7,186 nucleotides of DNA from an uncultured Chloroflexota bacterium. Its GTDB lineage: Bacteria; Chloroflexota; Dehalococcoidia; UBA3495. This document shows positions 1 to 6,233 of the stretch, piece after piece. The notes beneath the pieces were generated by a model. The model was not told the DNA's origin and did no database searches. It saw only the letters and a list, made by a program, of their open reading frames with translations. The stretch lies in assembly GCA_913031095.1 (NCBI GenBank), contig CAJWGH010000052.1, positions 1 through 7,186 of the forward strand, written 5' to 3'. Position numbers and translations under genes: made by a program. Numbering within the stretch: the first letter of the stretch is position 1; each line of letters opens with the position of its first letter.

Positions 1-1
1 C

Positions 2-409
2 TATCAGATGAAGTCTAGGGATACTTTTGCGCCAATGGGACCCTACCTTGTCACTGCCGATGAGATCGATGACCCCCAGAACCTGGATATCAAGCTTTGG
101 GTCAACGAAGACCTGAAACAATCGTTTAACACAGATGACATGGCCCACAAGATACCCAGGATAATCGAATGGGTTAGCTCTATCCATGAGTTGGAGCCTG
201 GCGACGTCATAGCCACCGGCACCAACCACCGGGGTCTGAGCGCTCTACAGAACGACGACAAAGTTGAACTGGAAGTGCAGGGCCTCGGCACTCTTCATTT
301 CAACATCCAAGACAATCTGAAGCGCACCTGGGATAGAACTACCCGCCTGGAGATGCAAGAGCAAGGCAACGACGGAACAACGCCGCAGGTGAGTGGTAAG
401 TACGCCTAG
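2..409 (+). CDS. Fumarylacetoacetate hydrolase (FAH) family protein, C-terminal part (5' end outside window)
   Basis: The reading frame is open from base 2, with codons before the first ATG at 8, and ends at TAG 407-409, so this is the last ~135 residues of a longer gene. The visible part begins with the family block KSRDTFAPMGPYLVT, followed by the usual VNEDLKQSFNTDDM strand-helix stretch, a helix of the HKIPRIIEWVSS type, the very conserved EPGDVIATGT turn, and the closing VELEVQGLGTL strand. FAH-fold enzymes are cytosolic metal-dependent hydrolases, decarboxylases or isomerases acting on 2-oxo/1,3-dicarbonyl acids, often in catechol-type degradation. The usual Pro-rich/GVG loop after GDVIATGT is replaced here by NHRGLSALQNDD, and the protein has a polar ~30-residue tail after the last strand. 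The fold is secure, but the reaction cannot be assigned because the N-terminal half is missing. Confidence 0.9.
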   Translation, partial: YQMKSRDTFAPMGPYLVTADEIDDPQNLDIKLWVNEDLKQSFNTDDMAHKIPRIIEWVSSIHELEPGDVIATGTNHRGLSALQNDDKVELEVQGLGTLHFNIQDNLKRTWDRTTRLEMQEQGNDGTTPQVSGKYA

Positions 410-530
410 GACCCCGACAATAGACCTTTCAGCGATGATAGGTAACCTGAAGACAGCCCAAACGATGTTTCGTTGGCATAGGTGTCTTCGTTATTCCAGA
501 GAAAGTCTTAGTTCACGCATCCAAGATATA

Positions 531-560
531 CTGGTTTATCCTCCAACGATGGACAACCAG
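531..560 (+). other. Possible stem-loop in the FAH / small-subunit intergenic gap
   Basis: CTGGTT (531-536) is perfectly complementary to AACCAG (555-560). Inside it, TCC (539-541) can pair with GGA (551-553) across a small internal loop, leaving a 9-base loop. It is followed by GAACC and a short TTTT, with a six-T run further on at 583-588. It could be a weak terminator for the FAH gene or an attenuator before the 601 gene, but the stem is short and AT-containing and the T tract is not adjacent. The rest of the 410-600 gap shows no convincing coding sequence. Confidence 0.25.
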
Positions 561-588
561 GAACCTTTTCGATACTCCATGCTTTTTT

Positions 589-595
589 AGGAGAG
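589..595 (+). promoter_or_regulatory. Shine-Dalgarno site for the 62-aa partner protein
   Basis: AGGAGAG lies 5 bases before ATG 601 (7 bases from AGGAG). This near-perfect site is the main evidence that the very short frame at 601 is a translated gene. Confidence 0.75.
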
Positions 596-600
596 ATGTC

Positions 601-789
601 ATGGCAGAGAACCCAGAGATATCTATGGAAGAATTCAAGTTCATGGCCGACAGGGCAGGCCTGGGCATGGACCAGGCAGAACTGGAACACCTGAAACCCA
701 TTTACGAGTTGTACATGCAGTACACAGCAATGGTTCACTCCATAGATTTTGGCCCCGAGGAAATGGTGGTGGAGTTCCACCCTGATTAG
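601..789 (+). CDS. Small GatC/AtzG-like amidase partner protein (62 aa)
   Basis: This 62-residue acidic protein lies directly upstream of an amidase-signature enzyme. Residues ~9-37 look like two helices joined by a GLGMDQAELEHLKPIYELY segment, followed by a helix (~38-47) and a short C-terminal extended segment ending EEMVVEFHPD. This organisation matches GatC and the GatC-like AtzG family (DUF4089 type), small proteins that wrap around an amidase-signature subunit (GatA, AtzE) and are needed for its folding or activity. It starts at ATG 601 behind AGGAGAG (589-595) at ideal spacing, and stops 54 bases before the amidase start, so the two are probably co-transcribed. No GatB is visible, which argues against a tRNA amidotransferase and for a metabolic amidase complex. 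The assignment rests on size, pattern and context; sequence identity to known members would be low. Confidence 0.7.
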   Translation: MAENPEISMEEFKFMADRAGLGMDQAELEHLKPIYELYMQYTAMVHSIDFGPEEMVVEFHPD

Positions 790-830
790 TCTGGCGGACC
801 ACGTTTAAATAGAGCTGATCAATCGGAACC

Positions 831-835
831 GAGGG
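831..835 (+). promoter_or_regulatory. Shine-Dalgarno site for the amidase
   Basis: GAGGG lies 8 bases upstream of ATG 844, supporting that start. The 54-base gap behind the partner gene has no clear terminator, which fits a two-gene transcript. Confidence 0.6.
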
Positions 836-843
836 TAAAAGAC

Positions 844-2250
844 ATGGCGCAGACAGACCGAAAATTACACCACCTAACCATTCACGAGGCAGGGAAACTT
901 CTGAAGAATGGTGAGCTTTCGCCGGTGGAACTGACCCAGGCTTTCTTCGATCGGATCGCAGACACCGATGACAGGCTGCATTCTTTCATAACGCTTTTAA
1001 ACGAAGAGGCTATGAGCGAAGCCCGGGCCGCTGAAGCCGAGATTCGGAGCGGACGCTACCGAGGTCCGCTTCACGGTATACCCATTGCCCTGAAAGACCT
1101 CTATGACACGGCTGGAATTCGTACGACTTCGGGATCCAGGGTTGATATCGATCGGGTTCCTGCTGCGGATTCAACGCCCACAGCCCGCCTGAAAGAAGCC
1201 GGTTCCATCCTCTTGGGCAAGCTGGCGATGCACGAATTTGCTTTGGGCGGCCCGGACTGGACTACGCCATTCGAACCAGCCTGCAACCCGTGGAACTTGG
1301 ACCACATAACCGGTGGATCCAGCAGTGGCTCGGCGTCGGCCGTTTCCTCAGGCCAAGCCATGGGCGCCCTCGGTTCTTGCACCGGGGGCTCAATCCGCGG
1401 CCCAGCATCCCTGTGCGGCATAGTTGGCTTGAAGCCCACCTATGGCCGGGTCAGCCGTTCCGGCGTTGTGACCCTTAGTTGGTCTCAAGACCATGTCGGT
1501 CCCATGACCTGGACAGTAGAAGACAGTGCCTACATGCTCCAGGCCATCGCTGGCCATGACCCCAAAGACCCGACCAGCAGCAAAGCTCCGGTGCCCGATT
1601 ATTCCCTATCACTGCGAGAGGACATACGGGGTAAAACATTCGGGTTGCCCCGGCACTATTTCTTCGACGCGGACCCGAGTGTGAACGCCGAGGTGGTCTC
1701 AGTTGTGGAGAAGGCGGTGGGAGATCTGGAGAAAATGGGCGCCAAGATAGTGACCGTAGAACTACCTAGTCTGGATTACGTTCGGGCGGCCAACACCATT
1801 ATCATGGTCAGTGAAGCTTTTGCTTACCACGAGCCTAACCTTAAGGCGAGACCACAGGACTTTGGCGAGATAGTTCGGGCCAGGTTCCGAATCGGCGGGA
1901 TGCTCAGCGCTGGCGACTACCTGCAGGCCCAACGCTGCCGCCAATGGAGCAAGCGAGAATTCGCTGAGGCTCTGCGCGATGTCGACTTTTTCCTGACGCC
2001 GACCATGACCCAGCCCGCGGCAGCATTCGAGGGTTATGACCCTAACGACACCATCAGGGGTCGGAGCTTCACCGCTCCCTTCAACGTGACCGGACTGCCG
2101 GCAATATCCGTGCCCTGCGGCTTTACCGCGGCAGGACTGCCTGTTGGTATGCAGATAGCTGGAAAACCCTTTGACGAACCTGGTGTGATTCAGGCCGCCT
2201 ACACCTACCAGCAGCACGCCCGCTGGTACGAAACGCGACCCAATATCTAG
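844..2250 (+). CDS. Amidase-signature family hydrolase (GatA/AtzE-like), 468 aa
   Basis: This is a full-length cytosolic amidase with the Ser-cisSer-Lys catalytic machinery. Lys84 sits in IALKDLYDT. The glycine/serine block starting GGSSSGSAS (157-165) gives cis-Ser159. The nucleophile is Ser183 in CTGGSIRGPASLCG, 24 residues after the cis-Ser as in other family members. The motif GLKPTYGRVSRSGV (~195-208) and the C-terminal FNVTGLPAISVPCG (~423-436) are also typical. A Cys stands at 179 where Asp is most common before TGGS; the family tolerates variation there. Such enzymes hydrolyse a carboxamide to acid plus ammonia or amine. There is no GatB, and a GatC/AtzG-like protein sits just upstream, so a metabolic hydrolase working as a two-subunit complex is more likely than Glu-tRNA(Gln) amidotransferase. 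No signal peptide is seen. The substrate cannot be read from the sequence. Its TAG overlaps the stop of the convergent transporter. Confidence 0.93.
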   Translation: MAQTDRKLHHLTIHEAGKLLKNGELSPVELTQAFFDRIADTDDRLHSFITLLNEEAMSEARAAEAEIRSGRYRGPLHGIPIALKDLYDTAGIRTTSGSRVDIDRVPAADSTPTARLKEAGSILLGKLAMHEFALGGPDWTTPFEPACNPWNLDHITGGSSSGSASAVSSGQAMGALGSCTGGSIRGPASLCGIVGLKPTYGRVSRSGVVTLSWSQDHVGPMTWTVEDSAYMLQAIAGHDPKDPTSSKAPVPDYSLSLREDIRGKTFGLPRHYFFDADPSVNAEVVSVVEKAVGDLEKMGAKIVTVELPSLDYVRAANTIIMVSEAFAYHEPNLKARPQDFGEIVRARFRIGGMLSAGDYLQAQRCRQWSKREFAEALRDVDFFLTPTMTQPAAAFEGYDPNDTIRGRSFTAPFNVTGLPAISVPCGFTAAGLPVGMQIAGKPFDEPGVIQAAYTYQQHARWYETRPNI

Positions 2251-3560
2251 TCGTCGGCAGGGGCTGGAGTAAGGATCGATTTCGCCTCTTCTGGCAGTCC
2301 GTCTTCCCAGTCTAGAATCAGTACCCGGTTTGTCCTGTCCATGGACATTATTGTCACGGCTCCTAAAAGGCTCGTTGCGACAGATAGAGCAATCGTTGAA
2401 TGGTAATTGTCGAAGAACCCAAAGAGCACGCTGCCGATCCACCCGCCCGTGGCCATGCCTAACATCGCACCCGATGTCTGCCATCCGAACGACCGACCTA
2501 ATGAACCTTCGCCGTAATAGCGCCGGTTTATGATAGGAAAAGCTGAGCCTTCGCCGCCGTAGCCGATACCGAAAATCACTGCGAATAAGTAGAAACTCCA
2601 GGTGTCGTTGGTCCAGAACAGCATCAGCACTGGCAATCCTTGTAGCACGTACATCATCGCCATGGTTCCTCTCGCGCCCAATGACTCTGCTAATACCGGT
2701 GTCAAGAATCTAGTTAGACCGCTGACCAAGGCCAATGTACTGAGGACGCCTGCCGCTGCCACTGGGCTTACCCCTGCCAATGTGGCTATGGGTACGATAT
2801 ATATGATGACGATGGCGTGGGAAACACAGCCTAGATAGTGGACCAGCACCAATTTCCAGAATGCCGAAGTCGACTGGATTGATGCCGCCCGGACCTTATC
2901 CCGGACCATCTGAATCTCGCGTGTGAACCGCTGCTGAGTCTCATCCGTCTTGGATCCTCCAAATGGTTCCAGACCCATGTCCGAAGGTCTGCTCCGGAAA
3001 AAGAATACGATTAGTGTCATAGCCGAACCGCATCCGAGTCCTAGGCTCCAGAAAGCCAGACGCCAATCGTATTGCTCCAAGAGTATGCCGATCAGTAAAG
3101 AGGTGCCCGCTGGCCCTATTCCTGATGCGCACTGTAACAGGCCGACCCCAACCCCTAGTTTTTCTCGGAACCAATAGGTGGCAGTGGTAAGCAATACAAC
3201 GTTGAGGCAACTTTGAGTGATGCCTAGGAACACTCCATAAGCAACCCAGATGTGCCAAACCTCAGTGGCCATGGCAGCGATGGCAGTACCGATGAAGAAG
3301 CAGCCAACGCCTAAGAACAACATTCGCCTGCCGCCGTATCTGTCGGTAGACATTCCTATGAATGGCGACATTACGGCGCTCATGATGGCAGATATGCTAT
3401 AGGCCACCGTTATGGCCCCTTGGCTCCAGCCATACTGGTCTTGGAGGGGAACAATCACCACTCCGAAGGCCTGGGTTATTGATCCACCACCTAGGTAAAG
3501 GAGTATTGATAGACCTATGATCACCCAAGCGTAGTGTATTCTGGATAAGCGTATCTGCAT
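2247..3560 (-). CDS. Major facilitator superfamily transporter, 12 TM (monocarboxylate/oxalate-formate-antiporter-like)
   Basis: This is an integral inner-membrane secondary carrier of 437 residues when started at ATG 3558-3560. About twelve hydrophobic segments fall in two six-helix halves separated by a charged cytoplasmic loop (~190-232). Signature motif A is present between helices 2 and 3 (GMSTDRYGGRRM, 69-80), and a WRLAF motif follows helix 5 (~166-170), typical of the OFA/monocarboxylate-porter branch, whose members carry small organic anions. The N-terminus IHYAWVI resembles the usual start of this branch. The frame is open upstream to another ATG at 3635, but the extra 25 residues are not family-like and lie over the likely promoter, so the internal ATG is preferred although its Shine-Dalgarno is poor. 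The gene is divergent from the flavin monooxygenase block, which suggests it carries that pathway's substrate or product. The substrate is unknown. Confidence 0.9.
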   Translation of the reverse strand: MQIRLSRIHYAWVIIGLSILLYLGGGSITQAFGVVIVPLQDQYGWSQGAITVAYSISAIMSAVMSPFIGMSTDRYGGRRMLFLGVGCFFIGTAIAAMATEVWHIWVAYGVFLGITQSCLNVVLLTTATYWFREKLGVGVGLLQCASGIGPAGTSLLIGILLEQYDWRLAFWSLGLGCGSAMTLIVFFFRSRPSDMGLEPFGGSKTDETQQRFTREIQMVRDKVRAASIQSTSAFWKLVLVHYLGCVSHAIVIIYIVPIATLAGVSPVAAAGVLSTLALVSGLTRFLTPVLAESLGARGTMAMMYVLQGLPVLMLFWTNDTWSFYLFAVIFGIGYGGEGSAFPIINRRYYGEGSLGRSFGWQTSGAMLGMATGGWIGSVLFGFFDNYHSTIALSVATSLLGAVTIMSMDRTNRVLILDWEDGLPEEAKSILTPAPADD

Positions 3561-3579
3561 CGAAGAAATCGCGGAACTA

Positions 3580-3607
3580 AATATAAAATGGCAAGAGAGA
3601 TTGTAAC
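3580..3607 (-). promoter_or_regulatory. Candidate sigma70-type promoter for the MFS gene
   Basis: On the minus strand, TATATT (plus positions 3580-3585) could be a -10 box, with GTTACA (3602-3607) as a poor -35 box 16 bases upstream. Transcription would then begin near 3573, which leaves room only for the ATG at 3560 and not the one at 3635. The -10 lies in the most AT-rich patch of the gap. The assignment is by eye, in an organism whose sigma-factor consensus is unknown. Confidence 0.3.
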
Positions 3608-3646
3608 CGTAACAAGGCCACGGTTGGAATCCCATTGGCCTTATGC

Positions 3647-3674
3647 TTCATGGAGAACCAAAACAAGGTAAAAT
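3647..3674 (+). promoter_or_regulatory. Candidate promoter for the flavin monooxygenase block
   Basis: On the plus strand, TAAAAT (3669-3674) resembles a -10 box 30 bases before ATG 3705. The best -35 at 16-base spacing, TTCATG (3647-3652), is weak. A promoter is expected somewhere in 3561-3704 because the flanking genes diverge. No clear operator palindrome is visible. Confidence 0.25.
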
Positions 3675-3704
3675 TGGCTGGCCTTCTCTTCGGAGCCAGA
3701 GAAC

Positions 3705-4763
3705 ATGAACGACTATAGGAAAATGTCTGCACTGACACTTAGTATTCTTGACCAGAGTCCTGTTCACCAAGGTGAAGACTCGGTTCAGGCGTTCCAGCGA
3801 ACGATTGAGCTGGCCACGAAAGCGGACGATTGGGTCTACCATCGCTATTGGGTGGCGGAGCACCACAGCTCTGACCGGGTCATGGGATCGTCGCCTGAGG
3901 TCCTTATTTCCCATCTGTTGGCCAAGACGACTCGCATACGTGTTGGCTCTGGTGGGGTGATGCTCCAGCATTACAGCCCGTATAAAGTAGCCGAGAACTT
4001 TAATGTGCTGGCTTCCTTGGCCCCTGGACGCGTGGATCTTGGCATCGGGCGCGGCCCAGGCGGTCTTCCTCAGTCGACGATGGCCTTGCAACAAGCCGCG
4101 GCTGGGGAACGGGACATCGGCGGCAAGATAACCGAGTTGCGGGAGTTCCTCTCCGGAGACTTGGCGGAGACCCATCCGCTCCACGGACTCATGGCTAGTC
4201 CTAGCCCTCCAGAGGCAGCCGGTCTATTCCTTTTGGGCACATCCGTCTCCAGCGCCGAGATGGCTGCCGAATTAGGTATCCCATTCGTCTTCGCCTTATT
4301 CCTGAACAGCGATCAAGAGGTCATGACAGAGGCGATGAAGACCTACCACAGTCGTTTTGATGCTACTGGGCGAGGAAACAAGCGGGCTATGCTTGCCCTG
4401 CCAGTAGTGGTGGCTGATTCGGACCAAGAAGCTGCAGATTACGCCGCCGATATCAAAGTGGTCCGCATAAGCCTGGAAAGCGGACGCACACTCACGGCCG
4501 GAAATCTGGCATCGGCCGAAAACTTTGGCAAGCAGTCAGGAGAGAAGTTTCAGATCAACGTTTACGATGCACCTGTGGTTCATGGCTCGCCCGAGGTAGC
4601 TGTTCAGAAATTACTCGACCTCCAGGCATTACATAACGTGGATGAGATAATCGTGGTCACGGCCATCAACGACTTCCAGAAACGGCTCCGTTCCTACGAA
4701 CTGCTGAGTCAGGCCATGACCGACCAGGCCACCACATCAGAAAAGGGACAGGAAGTGATATGA
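3705..4763 (+). CDS. LLM-class (luciferase-like) flavin-dependent oxidoreductase, group 1 type, 352 aa
   Basis: This is a bacterial-luciferase-like TIM-barrel protein expected to use reduced FMN (or F420) and O2 in the cytosol. The N-terminus [11 protein letters not shown] (10-20) opens the barrel as in the group-1 luciferase-family oxidoreductases (MsnO8/YhbW-like). RYWVAEHH (47-54), [25 protein letters not shown] strand and helix (~79-99), [16 protein letters not shown] (105-120) and [23 protein letters not shown] (~175-197) are the usual blocks in the usual order. Length is normal for the family. ATG 3705 has GGAG nine bases upstream. An internal ATG at 3723, which matches many homologues' starts, has AGGA only two bases upstream, so 3705 is kept but 3723 remains possible. 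The gene ends in an ATGA overlap with the next monooxygenase, indicating coupled translation. The substrate cannot be predicted. Confidence 0.9.
   Translation: MNDYRKMSALTLSILDQSPVHQGEDSVQAFQRTIELATKADDWVYHRYWVAEHHSSDRVMGSSPEVLISHLLAKTTRIRVGSGGVMLQHYSPYKVAENFNVLASLAPGRVDLGIGRGPGGLPQSTMALQQAAAGERDIGGKITELREFLSGDLAETHPLHGLMASPSPPEAAGLFLLGTSVSSAEMAAELGIPFVFALFLNSDQEVMTEAMKTYHSRFDATGRGNKRAMLALPVVVADSDQEAADYAADIKVVRISLESGRTLTAGNLASAENFGKQSGEKFQINVYDAPVVHGSPEVAVQKLLDLQALHNVDEIIVVTAINDFQKRLRSYELLSQAMTDQATTSEKGQEVI
4750..4763 (+). promoter_or_regulatory. Shine-Dalgarno plus ATGA start/stop overlap coupling the two monooxygenases
   Basis: AGGAAG (4750-4755) lies inside the end of the upstream gene, four bases before ATG 4760. 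The ATG overlaps the upstream TGA (4761-4763). This arrangement implies that both oxygenases are made from one mRNA by coupled translation. Confidence 0.75.
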
Positions 4764-6091
4764 CACAGCAGCGTAAGATGCGGATCGGAGTCTTCCTCTC
4801 CGGCAGCGGCGGGAACATGGCGTCGTGGCGACATCCCAACGCGGTTCCCGATGGCGCTGTGAACCTTGAATACTACCGGGACATGACTCGTACTGCCGAA
4901 GATGCCAAGCTGGACTTCGCGTTCTTTGGCGATGGGCTCTACATCAGCGAGAAATCTCACCCTAATTTCCTTGTACGTTTCGAACCTTTGACCCTACTGG
5001 CTGCCTTATCCATGGTGACTACCCATATCGGTCTGGCAGCGACGCTTTCCACCACCTACAGCGATCCGTACACTGTGGCCCGGCAGTTCTCGTCGATAGA
5101 CCACTTGAGCGACGGGCGCGCCGGCTGGAACATCGTCACCTCGCCGCTGGAAGGCTCCGCTGCTAACTACAGCAAACCAGAGCATCCCCAGCACGACCTG
5201 CGCTACCGGATGGCCGGCGAGTTCGTGGAGATCACAAAAGGCCTCTGGGACTCTTGGGAAGACGATGCTTTCATCAGAGATAAAGAGTCAGGAGTGTTTA
5301 TAGACCCGTCTAAGATGCACCGCCTCGACCACAAAGGTGAGTTCTATTCGGTGCAGGGCCCGCTTAATATATCTCGCTCAAAGCAAGGTAGTCCGGTGCT
5401 GATCCAGGCGGGCTCTTCGGAGGCTGGTAGAGGCTTTGCAGCCAAAATTGCAGACGCCATCTTTACCGGACAGGCCACTAGTTCCGACGCCGCAGGGTTT
5501 TATAAGGACATCAAAACCAGAGCGGAAGAGTCTGGTCGCGATCCGGGGCAAGTGTTGATCCTGCCCGGTTGCTCTCCAGTTGTTGGAGATACTCCTGAGG
5601 AGGCAGAAGCCAAGTACCAGGAGATCGCCAATCTTGTCGTCATAGACGATGCTCTCAACTATCTAGGTCGATACTTCAATGACATAGACTTCTCGCCCTA
5701 CGACCTAGATGAGCCGTTCCCTGACCTGGGCGACTTCGGTCGTAACGGCTGGGAGAGCACCACCGATCGGATCAAGCAGGTGGCTAAAGAAGAGAGCCTA
5801 ACTCTCCGAGAGATGGCATTGCGTTCAACTACTCCTAGGAACGAGTTCATCGGCACCCCTACTCAGGTTGCCAACTCGATGCAGAGATGGTTCGAAAACG
5901 GTGCAGCTGACGGCTTCATGCTTGTCCCTAGTGTCCTGCCACAAGGGTTTAACGACTTCGTAGAACACGTGCTACCTATCTTGAAAGAGAGGGGCCTTTT
6001 CCGCACCGAATACGAGGCCGACACCCTACGAGGTAATTTGGGTCTCCCCAAACCTGAGAACCGCTATGCCAAGAAGCTAGTCACAACGTAG
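4760..6091 (+). CDS. NtaA/SnaA/DszA-family FMN-dependent monooxygenase, 443 aa
   Basis: This is a second, distinct luciferase-fold monooxygenase. It belongs to the nitrilotriacetate monooxygenase family (NtaA, EDTA monooxygenase, SnaA, dibenzothiophene-sulfone monooxygenase DszA), which use FMNH2 from a separate reductase to break C-N or C-S bonds or hydroxylate. Hallmarks: DFAFFGDGL (52-60), [19 protein letters not shown] (74-92), [20 protein letters not shown] (97-116), [12 protein letters not shown] (117-128), the YRMAGEF helix (149-155) with [11 protein letters not shown] (161-171), and [17 protein letters not shown] (191-207) leading into [24 protein letters not shown] (212-235). Length is close to the family norm (~440-455). 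The start ATG at 4760 overlaps the previous stop and is preceded by AGGAAG (4750-4755). There is no signal peptide. Which branch of the family it belongs to, and hence the substrate, cannot be settled by eye. Confidence 0.93.
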   Translation: MTQQRKMRIGVFLSGSGGNMASWRHPNAVPDGAVNLEYYRDMTRTAEDAKLDFAFFGDGLYISEKSHPNFLVRFEPLTLLAALSMVTTHIGLAATLSTTYSDPYTVARQFSSIDHLSDGRAGWNIVTSPLEGSAANYSKPEHPQHDLRYRMAGEFVEITKGLWDSWEDDAFIRDKESGVFIDPSKMHRLDHKGEFYSVQGPLNISRSKQGSPVLIQAGSSEAGRGFAAKIADAIFTGQATSSDAAGFYKDIKTRAEESGRDPGQVLILPGCSPVVGDTPEEAEAKYQEIANLVVIDDALNYLGRYFNDIDFSPYDLDEPFPDLGDFGRNGWESTTDRIKQVAKEESLTLREMALRSTTPRNEFIGTPTQVANSMQRWFENGAADGFMLVPSVLPQGFNDFVEHVLPILKERGLFRTEYEADTLRGNLGLPKPENRYAKKLVTT

Positions 6092-6104
6092 CAATCCGGT
6101 TTCC

Positions 6105-6119
6105 CCTTCTGGATGAAGG
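6105..6119 (+). other. Small hairpin after the DszA-family gene
   Basis: CCTTC (6105-6109) pairs perfectly with GAAGG (6115-6119) around a 5-base loop, just after the monooxygenase stop. There is no T tract behind it, so it is not an intrinsic terminator. It could be an mRNA 3'-end or processing structure, or chance. Confidence 0.15.
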
Positions 6120-6160
6120 TTGAGTCAGGCGTAGCCGAGACTCTCGACATTGTCGCAGGT

Positions 6161-6187
6161 AGGGGCGGTGGCCCTCGCTGCCCTTTT
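6161..6187 (+). terminator. Possible weak intrinsic terminator between monooxygenase and reductase genes
   Basis: GGGCGG (6163-6168) pairs with CTGCCC (6178-6183), with one G-T wobble, around a 9-base loop. It is followed immediately by TTTT (6184-6187), and two further weak pairs can extend the base. The GC-rich stem plus T run resembles a short rho-independent terminator, but four Ts is a short tract, and leaky read-through into the co-functional reductase gene would be expected. Confidence 0.3.
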
Positions 6188-6220
6188 ACGAGGTCGACCA
6201 AGCGAGTTAGACAAAGACTT

Positions 6221-6226
6221 AGGAGG
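6221..6226 (+). promoter_or_regulatory. Perfect Shine-Dalgarno AGGAGG that decides the reductase start
   Basis: AGGAGG lies 7 bases before an in-frame TTG at 6234 and 16 bases before the next ATG at 6243. The spacing strongly favours TTG 6234. It also argues against the longer open frame beginning at TTG 6150, which would bury this site inside the coding region. Confidence 0.7.
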
Positions 6227-6233
6227 GAATCCA

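Noticed and set aside
393..590. Plus-strand 65-codon open frame in the gap after the FAH gene
   Set aside because: It overlaps the FAH 3' end, has no good ribosome site, and its product shows no domain-like or membrane pattern.
844..2250. Amidase as the GatA subunit of Glu-tRNA(Gln)/Asp-tRNA(Asn) amidotransferase
   Set aside because: No GatB is present, the neighbours are catabolic, and the partner protein is shorter than usual GatC. A metabolic amidase is more likely.
1762..2484. Long minus-strand open frame (240 codons) opposite the amidase end and the transporter end
   Set aside because: Its translation is rich in Arg, Gly and His without any recognisable fold, and it lies opposite two well-supported genes. 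It is a shadow of GC-biased codon use.
3561..3635. Upstream extension of the MFS gene to ATG 3635
   Set aside because: The extra 25 residues are not typical of MFS N-termini and overlie the best candidate promoter. Kept as a lower-probability alternative start.
3648..4184. Minus-strand open frame of 178 codons opposite the first LLM gene
   Set aside because: The plus strand carries clear LLM motifs throughout this stretch. The antisense product has no family features, and the frame begins inside a conserved coding region.
6150..6233. 28-residue N-terminal extension of the FMN reductase from TTG 6150
   Set aside because: It contains a perfect internal Shine-Dalgarno and a terminator-like hairpin, and lacks similarity to reductase N-termini. 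The start at 6234 is better.
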